The position numbers and the translations under genes were made by a program. The notes beneath the pieces are model-generated. The model made no database searches. It had not been told where the DNA came from and worked only from the letters and a program-made list of their open reading frames with translations. DNA of 64,000 bases, taken from Talinum fruticosum (lineage: Eukaryota; Streptophyta; Magnoliopsida; Caryophyllales; Talinaceae). Positions 10,131-21,266 of the stretch are shown here, piece after piece; position 1 is the first letter of the stretch; the number at the start of each line of letters is the position of its first letter. The stretch is from assembly GCA_021018815.1 (NCBI GenBank), contig JAITYX010000003.1, positions 7,748,501 through 7,812,500 on the forward strand, written 5' to 3'.

Positions 10131-11694
10131 TGAAGACTCGGACTTTATACTTACACTTTTTAAGTTCCATCGAGGAATCGGGTATAAGACTTCATCTCTT
10201 ATAGGGTTTTGATTTCAAGTCATTCCATGTGCCTTAGAAGCTTTTCTAAGTGATACAACATTTTCTCTGAGTGTTATAGAAACTATTATATATGTCTACA
10301 CTTGACTCGACTAACTCGGAAAGCATACTTTTACATGCCATTTCGGACTCGGTTCGAGTCACTCAACGCTCAAAATATCGCATGTTCAAACACTTTATTT
10401 CACGCACATAAACTCGAGGCTCGACTTAGTGTTCCAAGAACTACCATGTTAATTCATTCTTCTAAGTCAGCATATCTTGTTTGAACTTGTTTAGTCTAGA
10501 TCAAGTTTGTTTACTCCGATATTCTTTATCTAACTTGATTCTCTTTTAGATCGACTCGGATGGAATTTGAGTCTCATGGATATTAGACTCAGAAAATTCC
10601 ATTCCTTTTCCGACTCGGATAATTAGTCACTTAATTATATTAACTACGTCATTATCTATGTCTAATCTTGGACCAAAGTATTTTATACTTTGAGCACCAA
10701 ATTGATTTACTTTTGTAGGTTATTCAAATAAGGCTATCCTATTTTGGAATTGCAAAAGTAACCGGCTTCAAAACGTCAAATCACCAGCGAGACAAGACTT
10801 TTTCCACCTCCGACCTAGCCCCAGACACTATGTCGGGGTTGTCTATTTCCAAAACTGGAAAACCGCAACACTAAGCTCTATGGTGGTTTCCACCTTACTT
10901 TCAAAGATACCACCAGTGGTTTTGGGACTTCCAAAGGAGTCACGAGCCGTTGCCCAACGTTCATATCTCAACGGATATTTTCCGAGTGACTCGTAAAATC
11001 CATTACAACGGTCACAAGGGACTTTTAGTCGAAGATGGACACAACGGCTAAGTTGCTTGGTCATCTATAAATTGAAGCCAACTTCCAAGACTTGAAGATT
11101 GTTGAACCAACTGTTAATACACATACTTGAGCGAAATTCATTGTATTCATTCTCAATCTTCTACTTACAACTCCAATTCCGTATTTATTATCTCTCTAAG
11201 TTGTAGGGTCTTGTACTAAGTTACAAACACTCTCTTTCTTACTCTCTAAGTAAGGTCCCTTGACTGAGCTGTAAGGGTTAACTCAGCTCGCTTGTCCCTA
11301 ACTGTAAGGGTGATCTCGGTTAGGAAGTACTAGATCGAGATAAGGTAATTTCGAGTCTAGGAAAAACTTGTACAAAGTTGTCTAAGGGAGCAACTCGGGT
11401 TGAGTCGACCTACCGAATTTTGTGGATTCAAAATAGTGGATTTGACTTCGTGCTTGGATTAGCATGTACTTTCCGAGTTATTACTTTTCCGAGTGCATTT
11501 TAGACTCAAATTGTTTCAAAGTTCCGCTTAATCGGTTTCTTCACTCTTCACCGAATTCCGAGTTAGTACTTTTCGAGCTCATCCTTGAATCTCGCTCACC
11601 TCGCATTCATATCTATTTTAAATTTAAGCAAATCTCTTCATCACCCTATTCACCCCCTCTAGGATGACTTAGCCTCTCCCAGAGCAAACCTTCA
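10131..11694 (+). repeat. 3' LTR of element A
   Basis: TGAAGACTCGG start and GAGCAAACCTTCA end, followed by the TSD CAAGT. CCGTTG at 10947-10952, CAACGG at 10969-10974, 11006-11011 and 11042-11047, and a TATA-like TATAAAT at 11066-11072. It lacks the roughly 37-bp CCCCGGGAGG block present in the 5' copy, so the two LTRs have diverged since insertion. Confidence 0.93.
11264..11324 (+). promoter_or_regulatory. Twin-hairpin cassette, copy 2 (A 3' LTR)
   Basis: Hairpin 1 at 11264-11291, spacer TTGTC, hairpin 2 at 11297-11324; same 8-12-8 geometry as copy 1, with loops TAAGGGTTAACT and TAAGGGTGATCT. Confidence 0.7.
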
Positions 11695-12452
11695 CAAGTA
11701 TACCAAGGTGTTGCTGAAGAAGTACAAACTTCAAGATGCAAAACATGCAGAGAATACCAAGGAGTAGCGAAGATAAAATTAGACTCGGATGAAAAGGTAA
11801 AGCAAGTAGATCGAAACTCTATCGAGGTATGATTGGATCTCTGCTATATCTCACATCTAGTAGGCCGGACATAATGTTTAGTGTATGTTTGTGTGCAAGA
11901 TTTCAAGCTAATCCAAAAGAATCACATCTCAATGCGGTGAAGAAAATCTTTAGATATCTTGCAGGGACTAAAAGAGACTCGGAACCGATCCTCACCGAAT
12001 ACTCGGATGCTAACTATGCTGGATACATGTTGATAGAAAGAGCCCCTCAGGAGCATGCCGGTTTCGGGTCAATCCCTCATATATTGGCACTCAAAGAAGC
12101 AAAACTCGGTTGCTCTATCAACTACCGAAGTTGAGTACATTGCGGATGGAGCATGTTGTGCTCAGATTCTATGGATTAAGTAACACTTGAAAGACCTTGG
12201 ACTTTCATTCAAATCAATTCCAATCAAGTGTGATAATCGAGTGCAATCAGCATTACTACGCATCCATTTCAAGCACTCAAAGACAAAGCATATTGAGGTC
12301 GGGTATCCTTTTTCAGAGACCATTCTGAGAAAGGTGATATTGAACTTGAATTCATTCCTACAAAACTTCAATTAGGTGACATCTTTACTAAGCCACTTAG
12401 TGAGGATCAGTTTTGCTTTATTAGGAATGAACTTGGCATGATAAATGCATGA
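11695..12452 (+). pseudogene. RT end and RNase H of element B, continued after element A
   Basis: Resumes exactly where 1-369 stops: KYTKVLLKKYKLQDAKHAEN, then MIGSLLYLTSSRPDIMFSVC (11829-), ARFQANPKESHLNAVKKIFRYLAGTK, EYSDANYAGYM, and, shifted, STTEVEYIADGACCAQILW. The end LADIFTKPL-like block and RNELGMINA precede TGA at 12450-12452. A stop at about 11767 and several frame changes occur. Catalytically dead because of the upstream YVDD deletion. Confidence 0.88.
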
Positions 12453-12971
12453 TTATATGTTACATGTTTCTTATCTATGTCTTAATAACAATTAGTTTAG
12501 TTGACCCAGTGATACCGAGCTAGGAGTTATTATTTGTTTGCATTTTCCGAGTCACTCGAAGCTTTACTGAGTCGACTCATTTTTTGAGAAAATTGGACTT
12601 CAAACTTCGAAATCATCTCTAGATTAGTGGAGAATTTCAGAAATTTCTTTTAAAATCTCTCTTTCTCGCGCGTATTGATTAGTGAACTAGCCGTTGGGAG
12701 ACAGACACTAGAATTCTAACCGTTGGAGAGCATAACGGACACACCGATCCGAGGCGACCGTTGGAGAGTTGGATCGAACGGATAATGAAGGACATTTCTT
12801 TCGCGATAAATAGCATCTATTTTCCTTCATTTCGCTACTTTACTCTCTGCTAACATTCACTCTCGCATACTTACTCGTACAATCTCAGCTCTCAAGCAAT
12901 CTTAGTTCTCTCAAGCTCTCAGTACTCTCTCTTCTTCGAGCTAACTCACTTTCTTCTAAAAACTCATAACC
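12453..12971 (+). promoter_or_regulatory. pol-env spacer of element B with candidate internal promoter
   Basis: CCGTTG at 12691-12696, 12720-12725 and 12758-12763, then the TATA-like GATAAATAG at 12805-12813 and a CT-rich leader up to the env-like ATG at 12972. Same order as in element A, although the surrounding sequence has diverged. Confidence 0.5.
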
Positions 12972-14590
12972 ATGCCTAAAAGAGGTTTCGCTCCAGATTT
13001 TCTTGGTTCCGCAACCAAGAAATCTAGAACAAAAAGCCACGAGGGTCCTTCTAACCCCTCAAAGATCCTGGTCACCCAACACCTTACGTTGCATGAAAAA
13101 TTCTTCCCAACCACAAAATTCTCGTGGTTGAAACACATCAAAACCACAGGGGTACATAATTTCCTCTGTTTCGGTGAATTTATTTACCCGTAATCATCAC
13201 CGAGTTCTATTCAAACCTTTCTAGCTCGAAGGGATCATCACCTCTAGAGTTCGCAATACGATAGTTCGTATTAACCTCTCTCTTCTCCATCATCTATTCA
13301 AAGTCTTATCTCTTTTCCTCAACAAGCAACCCTATCCCCTTCAACGAGGTTGCTCATGAATTTTTCGAAAAATATGCCAAGGACGTCCCTAAGTCACGTA
13401 AAAACTTTTATGTGACTCGGATGAAGACTAAGGCTCATCTTCTATGCTTCTTGCCGATGAGAACCTTCTTTTCTCATCATTCAAGCAAAGAGAATCCACA
13501 TTCAAAGATTCTCAAGACTTTGTTTGACATTCTCAAGGGCTATGATGTAGACCTCTTCCTAGCCATTTTAGAGCAGTTGGCCTCTCGTGCTAGCTCGGAC
13601 CAAGAAATCCACTTCTCTCCCTTTCGGAGCGCTCCTCACCCTCATTTTTAAACAATTCAAGGTCTCGCTCCCCTCGGACCCTAACGAAGTATCCGAGGCT
13701 GCCATAGTAGTTGGCGAAAAGAGCTTCTTGGCTATGGATACCAGGAAACCCAACCGAGTGTTTGGGTCCGCAGCTGAGAATCGAGGCAACCTTCTCCTCC
13801 ACCTCGGACTTAGACTCCTCTCTCACTCCCTCCTCCACCTAGCGATGCTTCCACCTCAGGTACACCTTCCTCTCGTCACTACCGCTTTGTCTACCACGAT
13901 GATATACAAGCTCTCCTCTCGTGTCCACGAAAATCCGGACACTCTCGGCTCCTTCAAGATCAGTACTTCAGTCTATGACCATTAACCAAAAATGGCCCAA
14001 TCTCAAATTCGAGAGCAGCAAGATGTGCTCCTCAAAATGAAGGCTTTGGTCAAAGAGCAACAGGAGTTGATTAAGCTCCTCATAGAAAGACGCTCCAAAG
14101 CAGCTCAGACCCGGACAGCTCGAAACATCCGAAGAGTCCTCGAGCCACATCAAGTCTCCATCCGGAGAGGCAACTGAAGAAGAAGATGAGGTTGCGGCTG
14201 AAGCAGCTCCTTCTAAGGAGAAGGAGGAAGAAGAGAAGAAAGAAGAGAAAGAGGAAGGAGAGAAGCAGGACGAAGCCGAGGGACACGGTGTTCTCGCTCC
14301 TTAACTCGGAACCGATCAGCTCGGACGGTAGTCCGAGTGACTCGAAGACCCTGCCGATGTTGGACGAGTCAGCGAGTCAAGCCGCGAGGAAGCACCTCCT
14401 TTTGCAACGTTCTAAGAGGATGAGCCTCCGGACGACCTTGTTCCGGGTCAGCCACTCAAAGCCGAGCCTATTCCGGAGATCGCATTGCTACCACCGCCAA
14501 GATCTTCAACGTCTTCACAAGCGTATCGGTGCAGGCGCAAAGCACGCTCATCCGCCTCAACTCGGACCGCTCCCACTCCACCATCTTGAT
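12972..14590 (+). pseudogene. env-like extra ORF of element B
   Basis: Best preserved N-terminus of this ORF: MPKRGFAPDFLGSATKKSR, then HLTLHEKFFPTTKFSWLKHI and TGVHNFLCFGEFIYP before a frame break near 13192. Further blocks are FFSHHSSKENPHSKILKTLFDILKGYDVDLFLAILEQ (about 13450-13570) and LLTLIFKQFKVSLPSDP with EKSFLAMDTRKPNRVFGS (13636-13770). A coiled-coil-like segment (QIREQQDVLLKMKALVKEQQ, 14001-14065) is followed by a K/E-rich tract and a P/S-rich C-terminus. Role unknown; an env-like ORF after pol is typical of some Sireviruses. Confidence 0.7.
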
Positions 14591-15104
14591 TTCTTTTTCT
14601 TTTTCTTGTTTTCATTTTTTTTTATCTAGACAAACAAATTGCATCAACTTGATACATTCTTCCCCATTTTGATTTTGTTTTACTAAAAGGCAAGGGGGAG
14701 AATAATTAAAAAATTTGTTGTCTTGTTTAAGGGAGTTTTCTCACCCTCTCTTTTGTATGTTGTTTTTATGTATATATATGAATGAAGTTTCGATTTCGAG
14801 CATATTTTTTCTCGTGTATAACTCCTTTCCGAGTTTAAATTTCTTATTATATTTTGCTCCGATATATCAGCTCATTTCTCTATTTTGCTCGATATAACTA
14901 CTTGCAATTTTTGCATTAAATGAGCTATCTCGTAGCAATGTTCTAAGTCCGAATCACTTCATTTATTATTCTATATTTCTGCGATATTCTATTCTAAGCT
15001 CGATATATTCTCTCGTCAAATAAGTAAGAATGAAAACTCTTGATTATTTCACTAACAAAGTTTCTATCTCGAGTATGGAATGCCTTTCATCAAAAAGGGG
15101 AGCT
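14591..15104 (+). other. 3' untranslated region and polypurine tract of element B
   Basis: AT-rich, with the family block GGCAAGGGGGAGAATAATT (about 14690-14708) and TTGTTGTCTTGTTTAAGGGAG. The polypurine tract AAAAAGGGGAGC ends just before the 3' LTR at 15105. No coding signal. Confidence 0.75.
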
Positions 15105-16583
15105 TGAAGACTCGGACTCGAATTTATACCATTCCGAGTACTATCAAGGACTTAGGTACAAACCTCATCCCTCCTAAGTTTTAATTACAAGTCATTCTGA
15201 GTAATATAGAAACTATTGCATATGTTTTCATTCGATTCCGATCGACTCGAATACACATTCTTGTTCATCAACTCACACCGATGTTTCAAAGTCACTCGGA
15301 CAACACGTAGATTTATCGCATGTTCAAATAATCTCTCTAACACTTTTAATCTAAGTTCGACTTCATTTTCTAAGGTAAAGTGAATTACAATGTTAATTCA
15401 TCTTTCTAAGTCAGCATGTGTGTTCGAGATTTATTTGTCTAGATCAAGTACTTATACTCGATATTTTTCTATATAACTTGATCTTTCCTAAGACTCGACT
15501 CGATGGATTCTAAATAATGAATATTAGACTAAGAAAATTCCACTTCTCCAGTGCCTAAGATAATTTTACGCTTAATTATCTTAATTAAATTATTATCTCG
15601 TGCCTAATCTTGGACCAAAGTATTTTATACTTTGAGAACCAAAATTGTTTACTTTTGTAGGTTATCTAAACAAGGTTATCCTATTTTTTAATTACAAAAG
15701 TAACCGACTTCAAGCCGTCAATCACCAGCAGACAAGGCTCTTCTACTTCGAACAAGGCTCGGACGCCGTGTCGTGGTTGTCTATTTCCAAAACTGGAAAT
15801 CTTCAACGCCAAGCTCAATGGTGGTTTCCACCTTACTTTTTAGACACGACCAACTAATTGGAGCACCTTTTGGAGTCAAGAGTCGTTGCACAATGTTCAC
15901 ATCTCAACGGATCTTTTCGAGCAACTCGGAAGAACCGTTACAACGGTCACAAAGGACTTCTATTGAGAAGATACTCACAACGGATAATCTGCTTGGTCAT
16001 CTATAAATAGAAGCCACTTGTCAAGACTTGAAGATTGTTGGAATTATTGTTGACCACATTACTTAAGCAAAAGTCATTGTATTCATATTCAATCTTCTAC
16101 TTACAACTCCCAACTTGTAATTCATAATTTCGAGTTGTAAAGTCTTGTAATCAGTTACATACTCTTTCCGACTCTCCAAGTAAGGTCCCTTGACTGAGCT
16201 ATAAAGGTTAACTCAGCTCAGTTGTTCCTAACTGTAAAGGTTACCTCGGTTAGGAAGTACTAGATCGAGTAAAGGAATTTCGAGTCTAGGAAAACTCTGC
16301 AAAGAATTGTTTAAGGGAGCAATTCGGTTGAGTCGATCTAATGTATTTTGTGGATTCAAAATAGTGGATTTGACTTGGTGCTTGGATTAGCAAGTGGCCG
16401 TGGTTTTCTGCCCCCGGGAGGGTTTCCATGTATATCCGAGTTCACACCCTTTTTAGTCCAATTTAGACTCGGATTGTCTTGATTATTCCTTTCAAGCTTT
16501 AATCTTCCAAGTTTGTTAAAATTCCCTAATCACCCTATTCACCCCCTCTAGGGTGACTAAGACTCTCCAAGAGCAAACCTTCG
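15105..16583 (+). repeat. 3' LTR of element B
   Basis: Begins TGAAGACTCGGACTCG and ends GAGCAAACCTTCG (family end TTCA). Contains CAACGG at 15905-15910, 15941-15946 and 15978-15983 and TATAAATAG at 16002-16010. Clearly diverged from the LTRs of A, with small indels throughout. Confidence 0.88.
16194..16254 (+). promoter_or_regulatory. Twin-hairpin cassette, copy 3 (B 3' LTR)
   Basis: Hairpin 1 at 16194-16221 (arms CTGAGCTA and CAGCTCAG, loop TAAAGGTTAACT), spacer TTGTT, hairpin 2 at 16227-16254 (arms CCTAACTG and CGGTTAGG, loop TAAAGGTTACCT). Confidence 0.7.
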
Positions 16584-16654
16584 ATAAGGAGGTTGCTGCT
16601 TGGATGTCCCTACCTCTTCTGAAGATTCATCATCATCATCATCATCATCATCTT

Positions 16655-16685
<31 letters not shown>

Positions 16686-16990
16686 TGAGTAGGAGGAGGA
16701 CGAGGAGGAGAAGGACTCTTTCTCATATGATTTTGCTCTCTTTACTTTTTTCGATCTTGGCTTAGGTGGAGATTGCTAAGAAGTAACTTCTTTACCTCGA
16801 ACCATTTCCTTGACCTTATTAAGTAGAATTTTACTTTGATCAATCTGCTTCGAGTCATGGCTTGCATTTGGATCGAGGGGAATGAAATGTTTGACGACAT
16901 CAAGGGTTTCTTTGAAATCTTTTTCCAGCGAAGAGAATTGTGAAGCTATCTCGCTCAAAATTCCGAGCGAGAGGGGCATGTCTTAGATGG
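16584..16990 (-). pseudogene. env-like ORF of element F, C-terminal part
   Basis: The minus strand encodes ILSEIASQFSSLEKDFKETL and QIDQSKILLNKVKEMV (16790-16980), a heptad-rich, coiled-coil-like segment, then KPRSKKVKRAKSYEKES and a run of acidic residues encoded by GAA and GAT triplets (16625-16684). This matches the layout of the B env-like C-terminus (coiled coil, K-rich, acidic). It is separated from its N-terminal part at 23988 by element G. Confidence 0.65.
16625..16684. repeat. Trinucleotide repeat (ATC)n(TTC)n
   Basis: About eight CAT/ATC units followed by about ten CTT/TTC units. On the minus strand it encodes an acidic D/E run of the env-like ORF of F, so the microsatellite probably expanded within an acidic coding tract. 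Confidence 0.8.
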
Positions 16991-17487
16991 TGAAGAATCA
17001 GACTTTACACCTCACTTTTCCGAGTTCTATCAAGGGAATCGGGTATAAGATATTCTCACTTATAAAGTTTTGATTCTAAGTCATTCCCTGTGCCTTAGAA
17101 ACTTTTCGAGTGATATAGTATTTTCTCTAAGTGTTATAGAAATTATTTCATGTATTTATGCATGACTTTGTGTGACTCGAAAGCATATCTCGTACTCACT
17201 ATGTTACACTCGGTTCCGAGTCACTCATCACTTAGAATTATCGCATATTCAAACGACAAGTATTCGTATAACCGTACTCGGGACTTACTTCATATTACAG
17301 GTCGTATTCTGTAAGAGTCATCGCTTCTAGTTTGAATCATGCTCAGTCTAGATCAAGTTTATTCCCTCCGATATTCTTTAGTTAACTTGACTCTCTTTTA
17401 GATCGACTCGGATGGAATTTTGAGTATCATGAATATTAGACTTAGAAAATTCCATTCCTTTTCCGACCTAGATAATTAGTCACTTAA
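16991..17487 (+). repeat. 5' LTR of element G, truncated
   Basis: Starts TGAAGAATCAGACTTTACACC and follows the G 3' LTR for about 500 bp, until GATAATTAGTCACTTAA. It stops exactly where the inverted LTR of H begins with TG at 17488. Confidence 0.85.
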
Positions 17488-19071
17488 TGAAAGTTAGCTC
17501 TTGGAGAGGCTAAGTCACCCTAGAGGGGGTGAATGGGGTGATGATGAAATTTGCTTCGATTAAGGAATAAATTTATCCGAGTAGAGTTGAAGTCAAGGAT
17601 GAACTCGTAAAAGACCCGACTCGAAATCGATAAAGAATATAGAAGCGGAATAGATCGAACAAGTAAACAATCCGAGTCTAGAGTACACTCGAAAACCGGT
17701 AACACGAAAGTACGTGGAAACCCTCTTGGGGCAGAAAACCACGGACCGTGCTAATCCAAGCACGAAGTCAAATCCACTATTTTGAGTCCACAAAATACAG
17801 TAGACCGACTCAACCCGAGTTGCTCCCTTAGACAACTCCTTACAAGTTTTTCCTAAACTCGTAAATTCCCTTATCTCGATCTAGTACTTCCTAGCTGAGA
17901 TAACCCTTATAGCTAGGGACAACCGAGTTGAGTTAACCTTTACAGCTCAGTCAAAGGACCTTACTTAGAGAGTAAGAAGAGAGTTTGTGATCGAATACAA
18001 GACCTTACAACTCACAATATAAAAAATACGGAATTAGAGTTGTAAGAAGAAGATTGAGAATGAATACAATGACTTTTGATCAAGTATGTATTTTTACAAT
18101 TGGTTTAGCAATCTTCAAGTCTTGAGATTTGGCTTCTATTTATAGATGACCAAGCAGCTTAGCCGTTGTGTCCAACTTCTGACTGGAAGTTCCTTTATGA
18201 CCGTTGTGTAGGATTTTCTAAGTCACTCGGAAAATATCCGTTAAAATAAGAACGTTAGACAACGGCTCTTGACTCCCTTGGAAGTACCTAAAACCACCGG
18301 CGGTGTCTTCGAAGTAAGGTGGAAACCACCGATGAGCTTAGTGTTGCAGATTTCCATTTCGGAAACGGACAACCCCGACACGTTGTCCGGGGCTAGGTCA
18401 AAGGTAGAAAAGCCTTGTCTCGCTGGTGATTTGACATTTTGAAGTCGGTTATTTTTGTAATTCAAATTTAGGATAGCCTCGTTTGAATCACCTACAAAAG
18501 TAAAACAATTTTGGTTCTCAAAGTATAAAATACTTTGGTCCAAGATTAGACACGAGATAATGATATAATTAAGATAATTAAGTGACTAATTATCCGGGTC
18601 AAAAAAGGAATGGAATTTTCCGAGTCTAATATTCATGATATTCAAAATTCCATCCGAGTCAGTCTAAAAGATAATCAAGTTAACTAAAGAATATCGGAGG
18701 AAATAAACTTGATCTAGACCGAGCATGATTCAAACTAAAAGCGCCGACTCTTACTGAATAACACTTGTAATATGAAGTAAGTCCCGAGTACGGTTATACG
18801 AATATCGGCGTTTGAACATGCAATAATTCTAAGTGATGAATGACTCGGAATTGAGTGTAACATAGTGAGTGCAGATATCCTTTCGAGTCACACGAGTTAT
18901 GCATACATACATGAAATAATTTCTATAACACTTCGGGAAAATACTATATCACTCGAAAAGTTTCTAAGGCACAGGGAATGACTTGGAATCAAAACTTTAT
19001 AAGTGAGAAAATCTTATACCTGATTCCCTTGATAGAACTCAAAAAAGTGAGGTGTAAAATCCGAGTCTTCA
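17488..19071 (-). repeat. 3' LTR of element H
   Basis: On the minus strand it starts TGAAGACTCGG (19071) and ends GAGCTAACTTTCA (17488), the same end variant as the G LTR. The TATA box TATAAATAG is at 18136-18144 on the minus strand, with CAACGG words upstream of it. Confidence 0.9.
17890..17950 (-). promoter_or_regulatory. Twin-hairpin cassette, copy 4 (H LTR)
   Basis: Minus strand: hairpin 1 at 17923-17950 (CTGAGCTG, loop TAAAGGTTAACT, CAACTCGG), 5-nt spacer TTGTC, hairpin 2 at 17890-17917 (CCTAGCTA, loop TAAGGGTTATCT, CAGCTAGG). Confidence 0.7.
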
Positions 19072-19344
19072 ATCTCCCGCTTTTTGATGAAAGGCATTCC
19101 ATACTTAGATAGAAACTTTGTTAGTGATATAGATCTATTTTTGCAGACTTTGCACAAGAAGTAGGACAAGGTTGCATAGCGTAAACTAAATTAGAGCATA
19201 CTCGAAGTATTAGAACATGAAACAACAAAATAGATACTAAGTAAGAGAACACATTTGATGGAAACTCGAAATGCTTGCATTTATCATTATACTCGAAAGT
19301 GAAACAAAATGCATAAGTTCATTGAATTGAAAGAAAATATATAC

Positions 19345-19377
<33 letters not shown>

Positions 19378-19647
19378 CTCCCTAGATAAGACAACAAATT
19401 TTCTATCTATTCTCCCCTTGCCTTTCAGCAAAAATAAAACAAAAAGAATGGGAAGAATACAAGAAGTACAAGTTTGATGTCCGGAAAAAACAAAAGAAAA
19501 ATTGTAAATAAAAGATGAAGAAATTAAGAAGGGGATGGGTTCGTCCGAGTGGAAGAGGAAGGACGAATGGAGCGTCGGCGCTGATAGGATCTTGACGATA
19601 TGCTTTGGAGCGCGGTGGAGGGAGGACAGGGATCTCCGGCCAAGGCT
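19072..19647 (-). pseudogene. Polypurine tract, 3' UTR and env-like C-terminus of element H
   Basis: Immediately next to the LTR is the reverse complement of AAAAAGCGGGAGAT (polypurine tract). Further right come the family blocks GGCAAGGGGAGAATAGATAG (inverted, 19405-19425), a (GA)n run (19342-19378) and the P/S-rich end of the env-like ORF, whose coding matches VLPPPRS and YRQDPISADAP types. It continues at 21194 after solo LTR D. Confidence 0.7.
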
Positions 19648-21193
19648 CGAAGGTTTGCTCGGAGAGAGTCCGAGTCACCCTAGAGGGGGTGAATAGGATG
19701 ATAGGAAATTTTCTGCGAAATCACACTCTTTTGCGCAGAGGTAGAAGGGAAGATAGATTCCGAGTCTATAAACCGGGTCGAAAGGCTTGGACTCAAAAAG
19801 CAATCAAACAGAAAGAATAAGAACCGTAACGCTGTCCGAGTCTAGAATGAACTCGGAAAGATAACACTTAGATTTTACGTGGAAACCCTCCCGGGGCAGA
19901 AAACCACGGCCCGTGTCAATCCGGACACAAAGTCAAATCCACTATTTTGAGTCCACAAAATACCGTGAACCGATCGAACCCGAGTTGCTCCCTTAGACAA
20001 CTCTATACAAGTTTTCCTAGACTCGAAATTCCCTTATCCGATCTAGTACTTCCTAGCTGAGATAACCCTTACAGCTAGGGACAACTAAGCTGAGTTAACC
20101 CTTACAGCTTAGTCAAGGGACCTTACAAAGAATGTAAGAAAGAGTTTGTAATCGTGTACAAGACCTTACAACTCGAAAGTAATGAATTACGAGTGGGAGT
20201 TGTAAGTTGAAGATTGAAAGTAAATACAATGACTTTTCTCAAGTATGTGTATTAACAATAGATTCGGCAATCTTCAAGTCTTGTGAAGTGGCTTCTATTT
20301 ATAGATAACCTGACATGAGTAGCCGTTATCTTCATCTCGCTGACCAAGAGTCTTCCGTGACCGTTGATAGAGGCTTTCCGAGTCACTCGAAAGTATCCGT
20401 TGAAATATGAACGTTGGACAACGGTTTAACTCTCTTGGAAGTCCCAAAACCATCGGTAGTGTCTCGAAAAATGAGGTGGAAACCACCGTTAAGCTTGGCG
20501 TTCCAGCTTTTCCGGATATGGAAGCAGACGGCTTCGACACAATCTTCTAGACTCGGAGCAGGGAAGGTGAAGAGCCATGTCTGCTGGTGATTTGACGTTC
20601 GAAGCCGGTTACTTTTGAGGTTTGAAAAAGGTGTATCCTCGAATGAATAACCTACAAAAGTAAATTAATTTTGGTTCTCAAAGTATAGAAAACTTTGGTC
20701 CACGATTAGACACAAATAATAAAATAATTATAATAATTAAGCAACCGATTATCCGAGTCGAAACGAAATGGAATTTTCCGAGTCCAATATCCATGATACT
20801 CGAATTGCATTTGACTTAGTCTAAGCAATAGAGCAGGTTCCATAAAGAATATCGAGTGAGATAACTTGATATAGACTAAGTATGAAATAAATTAAGAATA
20901 CCGACTATAACAAAATAGAATGTATAACCACAAGTCGATTCTCGAGACATTCAAAACGTGATAAATCCGAGTGAAGATGAACTTAGAACAAAGACCCGGT
21001 TTTCGAGTCGCTACGTAAACGCAATAAATGCATTAAGTGAAAGCCGTATTATTCGAGAGAAGATACTATTTTACTCGGAGAAGTTTCGCGATACCGAGAA
21101 TGCCTTGGAATCAAAACCGTATATGTATGAACTTGTTATACCCGATTCCTTTTACATAACTCGGAAAAGTATTAAGCGATGTCCGAGTCTTCG
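19648..21193 (-). repeat. Solo LTR D (Sirevirus family) inside element H
   Basis: Minus-strand LTR of about 1.55 kb starting TGAAGACTCGGAC-like (mutated CG at 21192-21193) and ending GAGCAAACCTTCG at 19648. H sequence continues on both sides: ACTCGGAGCCGAGCT on the minus strand before it and CGAGCCTTGGCC after it. The TSD reads AGCCT on one side and AGCT on the other, so it is imperfect. TATA box at 20295-20303 (minus). Confidence 0.8.
20052..20112 (-). promoter_or_regulatory. Twin-hairpin cassette, copy 5 (solo LTR D)
   Basis: Both stems are perfect 8-bp helices. Hairpin 1 (20085-20112): CTAAGCTG, loop TAAGGGTTAACT, CAGCTTAG. Hairpin 2 (20052-20079): CCTAGCTG, loop TAAGGGTTATCT, CAGCTAGG. 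The G-C to A-T change in stem 1 relative to B is compensated on both arms. Confidence 0.75.
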
Positions 21194-21266
21194 AGCTCGG
21201 CTCCGAGTGGCCGACCCGAATGAGGGGATCCAGAGGTTCATCCTCTTGGAACTCGTCGGCCTCCGT
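21194..21266 (-). pseudogene. env-like fragment of element H next to the inversion junction
   Basis: The reverse complement reads GAGTTCCAAGAGGATGAACC and CTGGATCCCCTCATTCGGG, matching plus-strand env-like DNA of G at 21750-21800. Orientation switches from minus to plus at about 21260-21270. Confidence 0.65.

Larger units (their letters stand above)
370..11694 (+). mobile_element. Element A: complete Sirevirus-like Ty1/copia retrotransposon nested in element B
   Basis: Full-length structure: 5' LTR (370-1971), tRNA-Met-type primer site, gag, coiled-coil linker, protease, integrase, RT/RNase H, env-like ORF, polypurine tract and 3' LTR (10131-11694). A perfect 5-bp TSD, CAAGT, lies at 365-369 and 11695-11699. 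The element interrupts B's RT codons between QSK and KYTK. The order protease-integrase-RT is that of Ty1/copia; the long gag-protease linker, about 1.6 kb LTRs, the LTR end rich in CACCCCCTCTAG and the extra ORF after pol fit the Sirevirus (SIRE/Maximus) lineage. All ORFs are broken, so it is not autonomous as sequenced. Confidence 0.93.
1..16583 (+). mobile_element. Element B: Sirevirus-like Ty1/copia retrotransposon, left end outside window
   Basis: Plus-strand copia element whose visible parts are a reverse transcriptase fragment (1-369), the rest of RT/RNase H (11695-12452), an env-like ORF region (12972-14590), a polypurine tract and the 3' LTR (15105-16583). It is split by element A at 369/370. 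Its LTR ends in TTCG instead of the family's TTCA and abuts minus-strand element F DNA at 16584, so B appears to have inserted into F's env-like region. The left LTR and left TSD are outside the window; the right TSD should be ATAAG (16584-16588). All coding parts carry stops and frameshifts. Confidence 0.85.
17488..21266 (-). mobile_element. Element H: minus-strand Sirevirus fragment inside element G
   Basis: Consists of a complete 3' LTR in reverse orientation (17488-19071), its polypurine tract and an env-like C-terminus (19072-19647 and 21194-21266), with solo LTR D inserted. The rest of H is gone: at about 21266 the sequence switches to plus-strand element G env-like DNA. H plus the right half of G form an inverted repeat of LTR and env end. 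Confidence 0.75.

Noticed and set aside
12972..14590. Calling the extra ORF a true envelope gene
   Set aside because: I see no signal peptide, no transmembrane segment and no surface-protein motif in the broken frames; 'env-like' refers only to position after pol.
19342..19378. (GA)n run as a possible regulatory GAGA site
   Set aside because: It is a microsatellite in the 3' untranslated region of a Sirevirus; the G element has the matching (CT)n at about 22076, so it is inherited element sequence.
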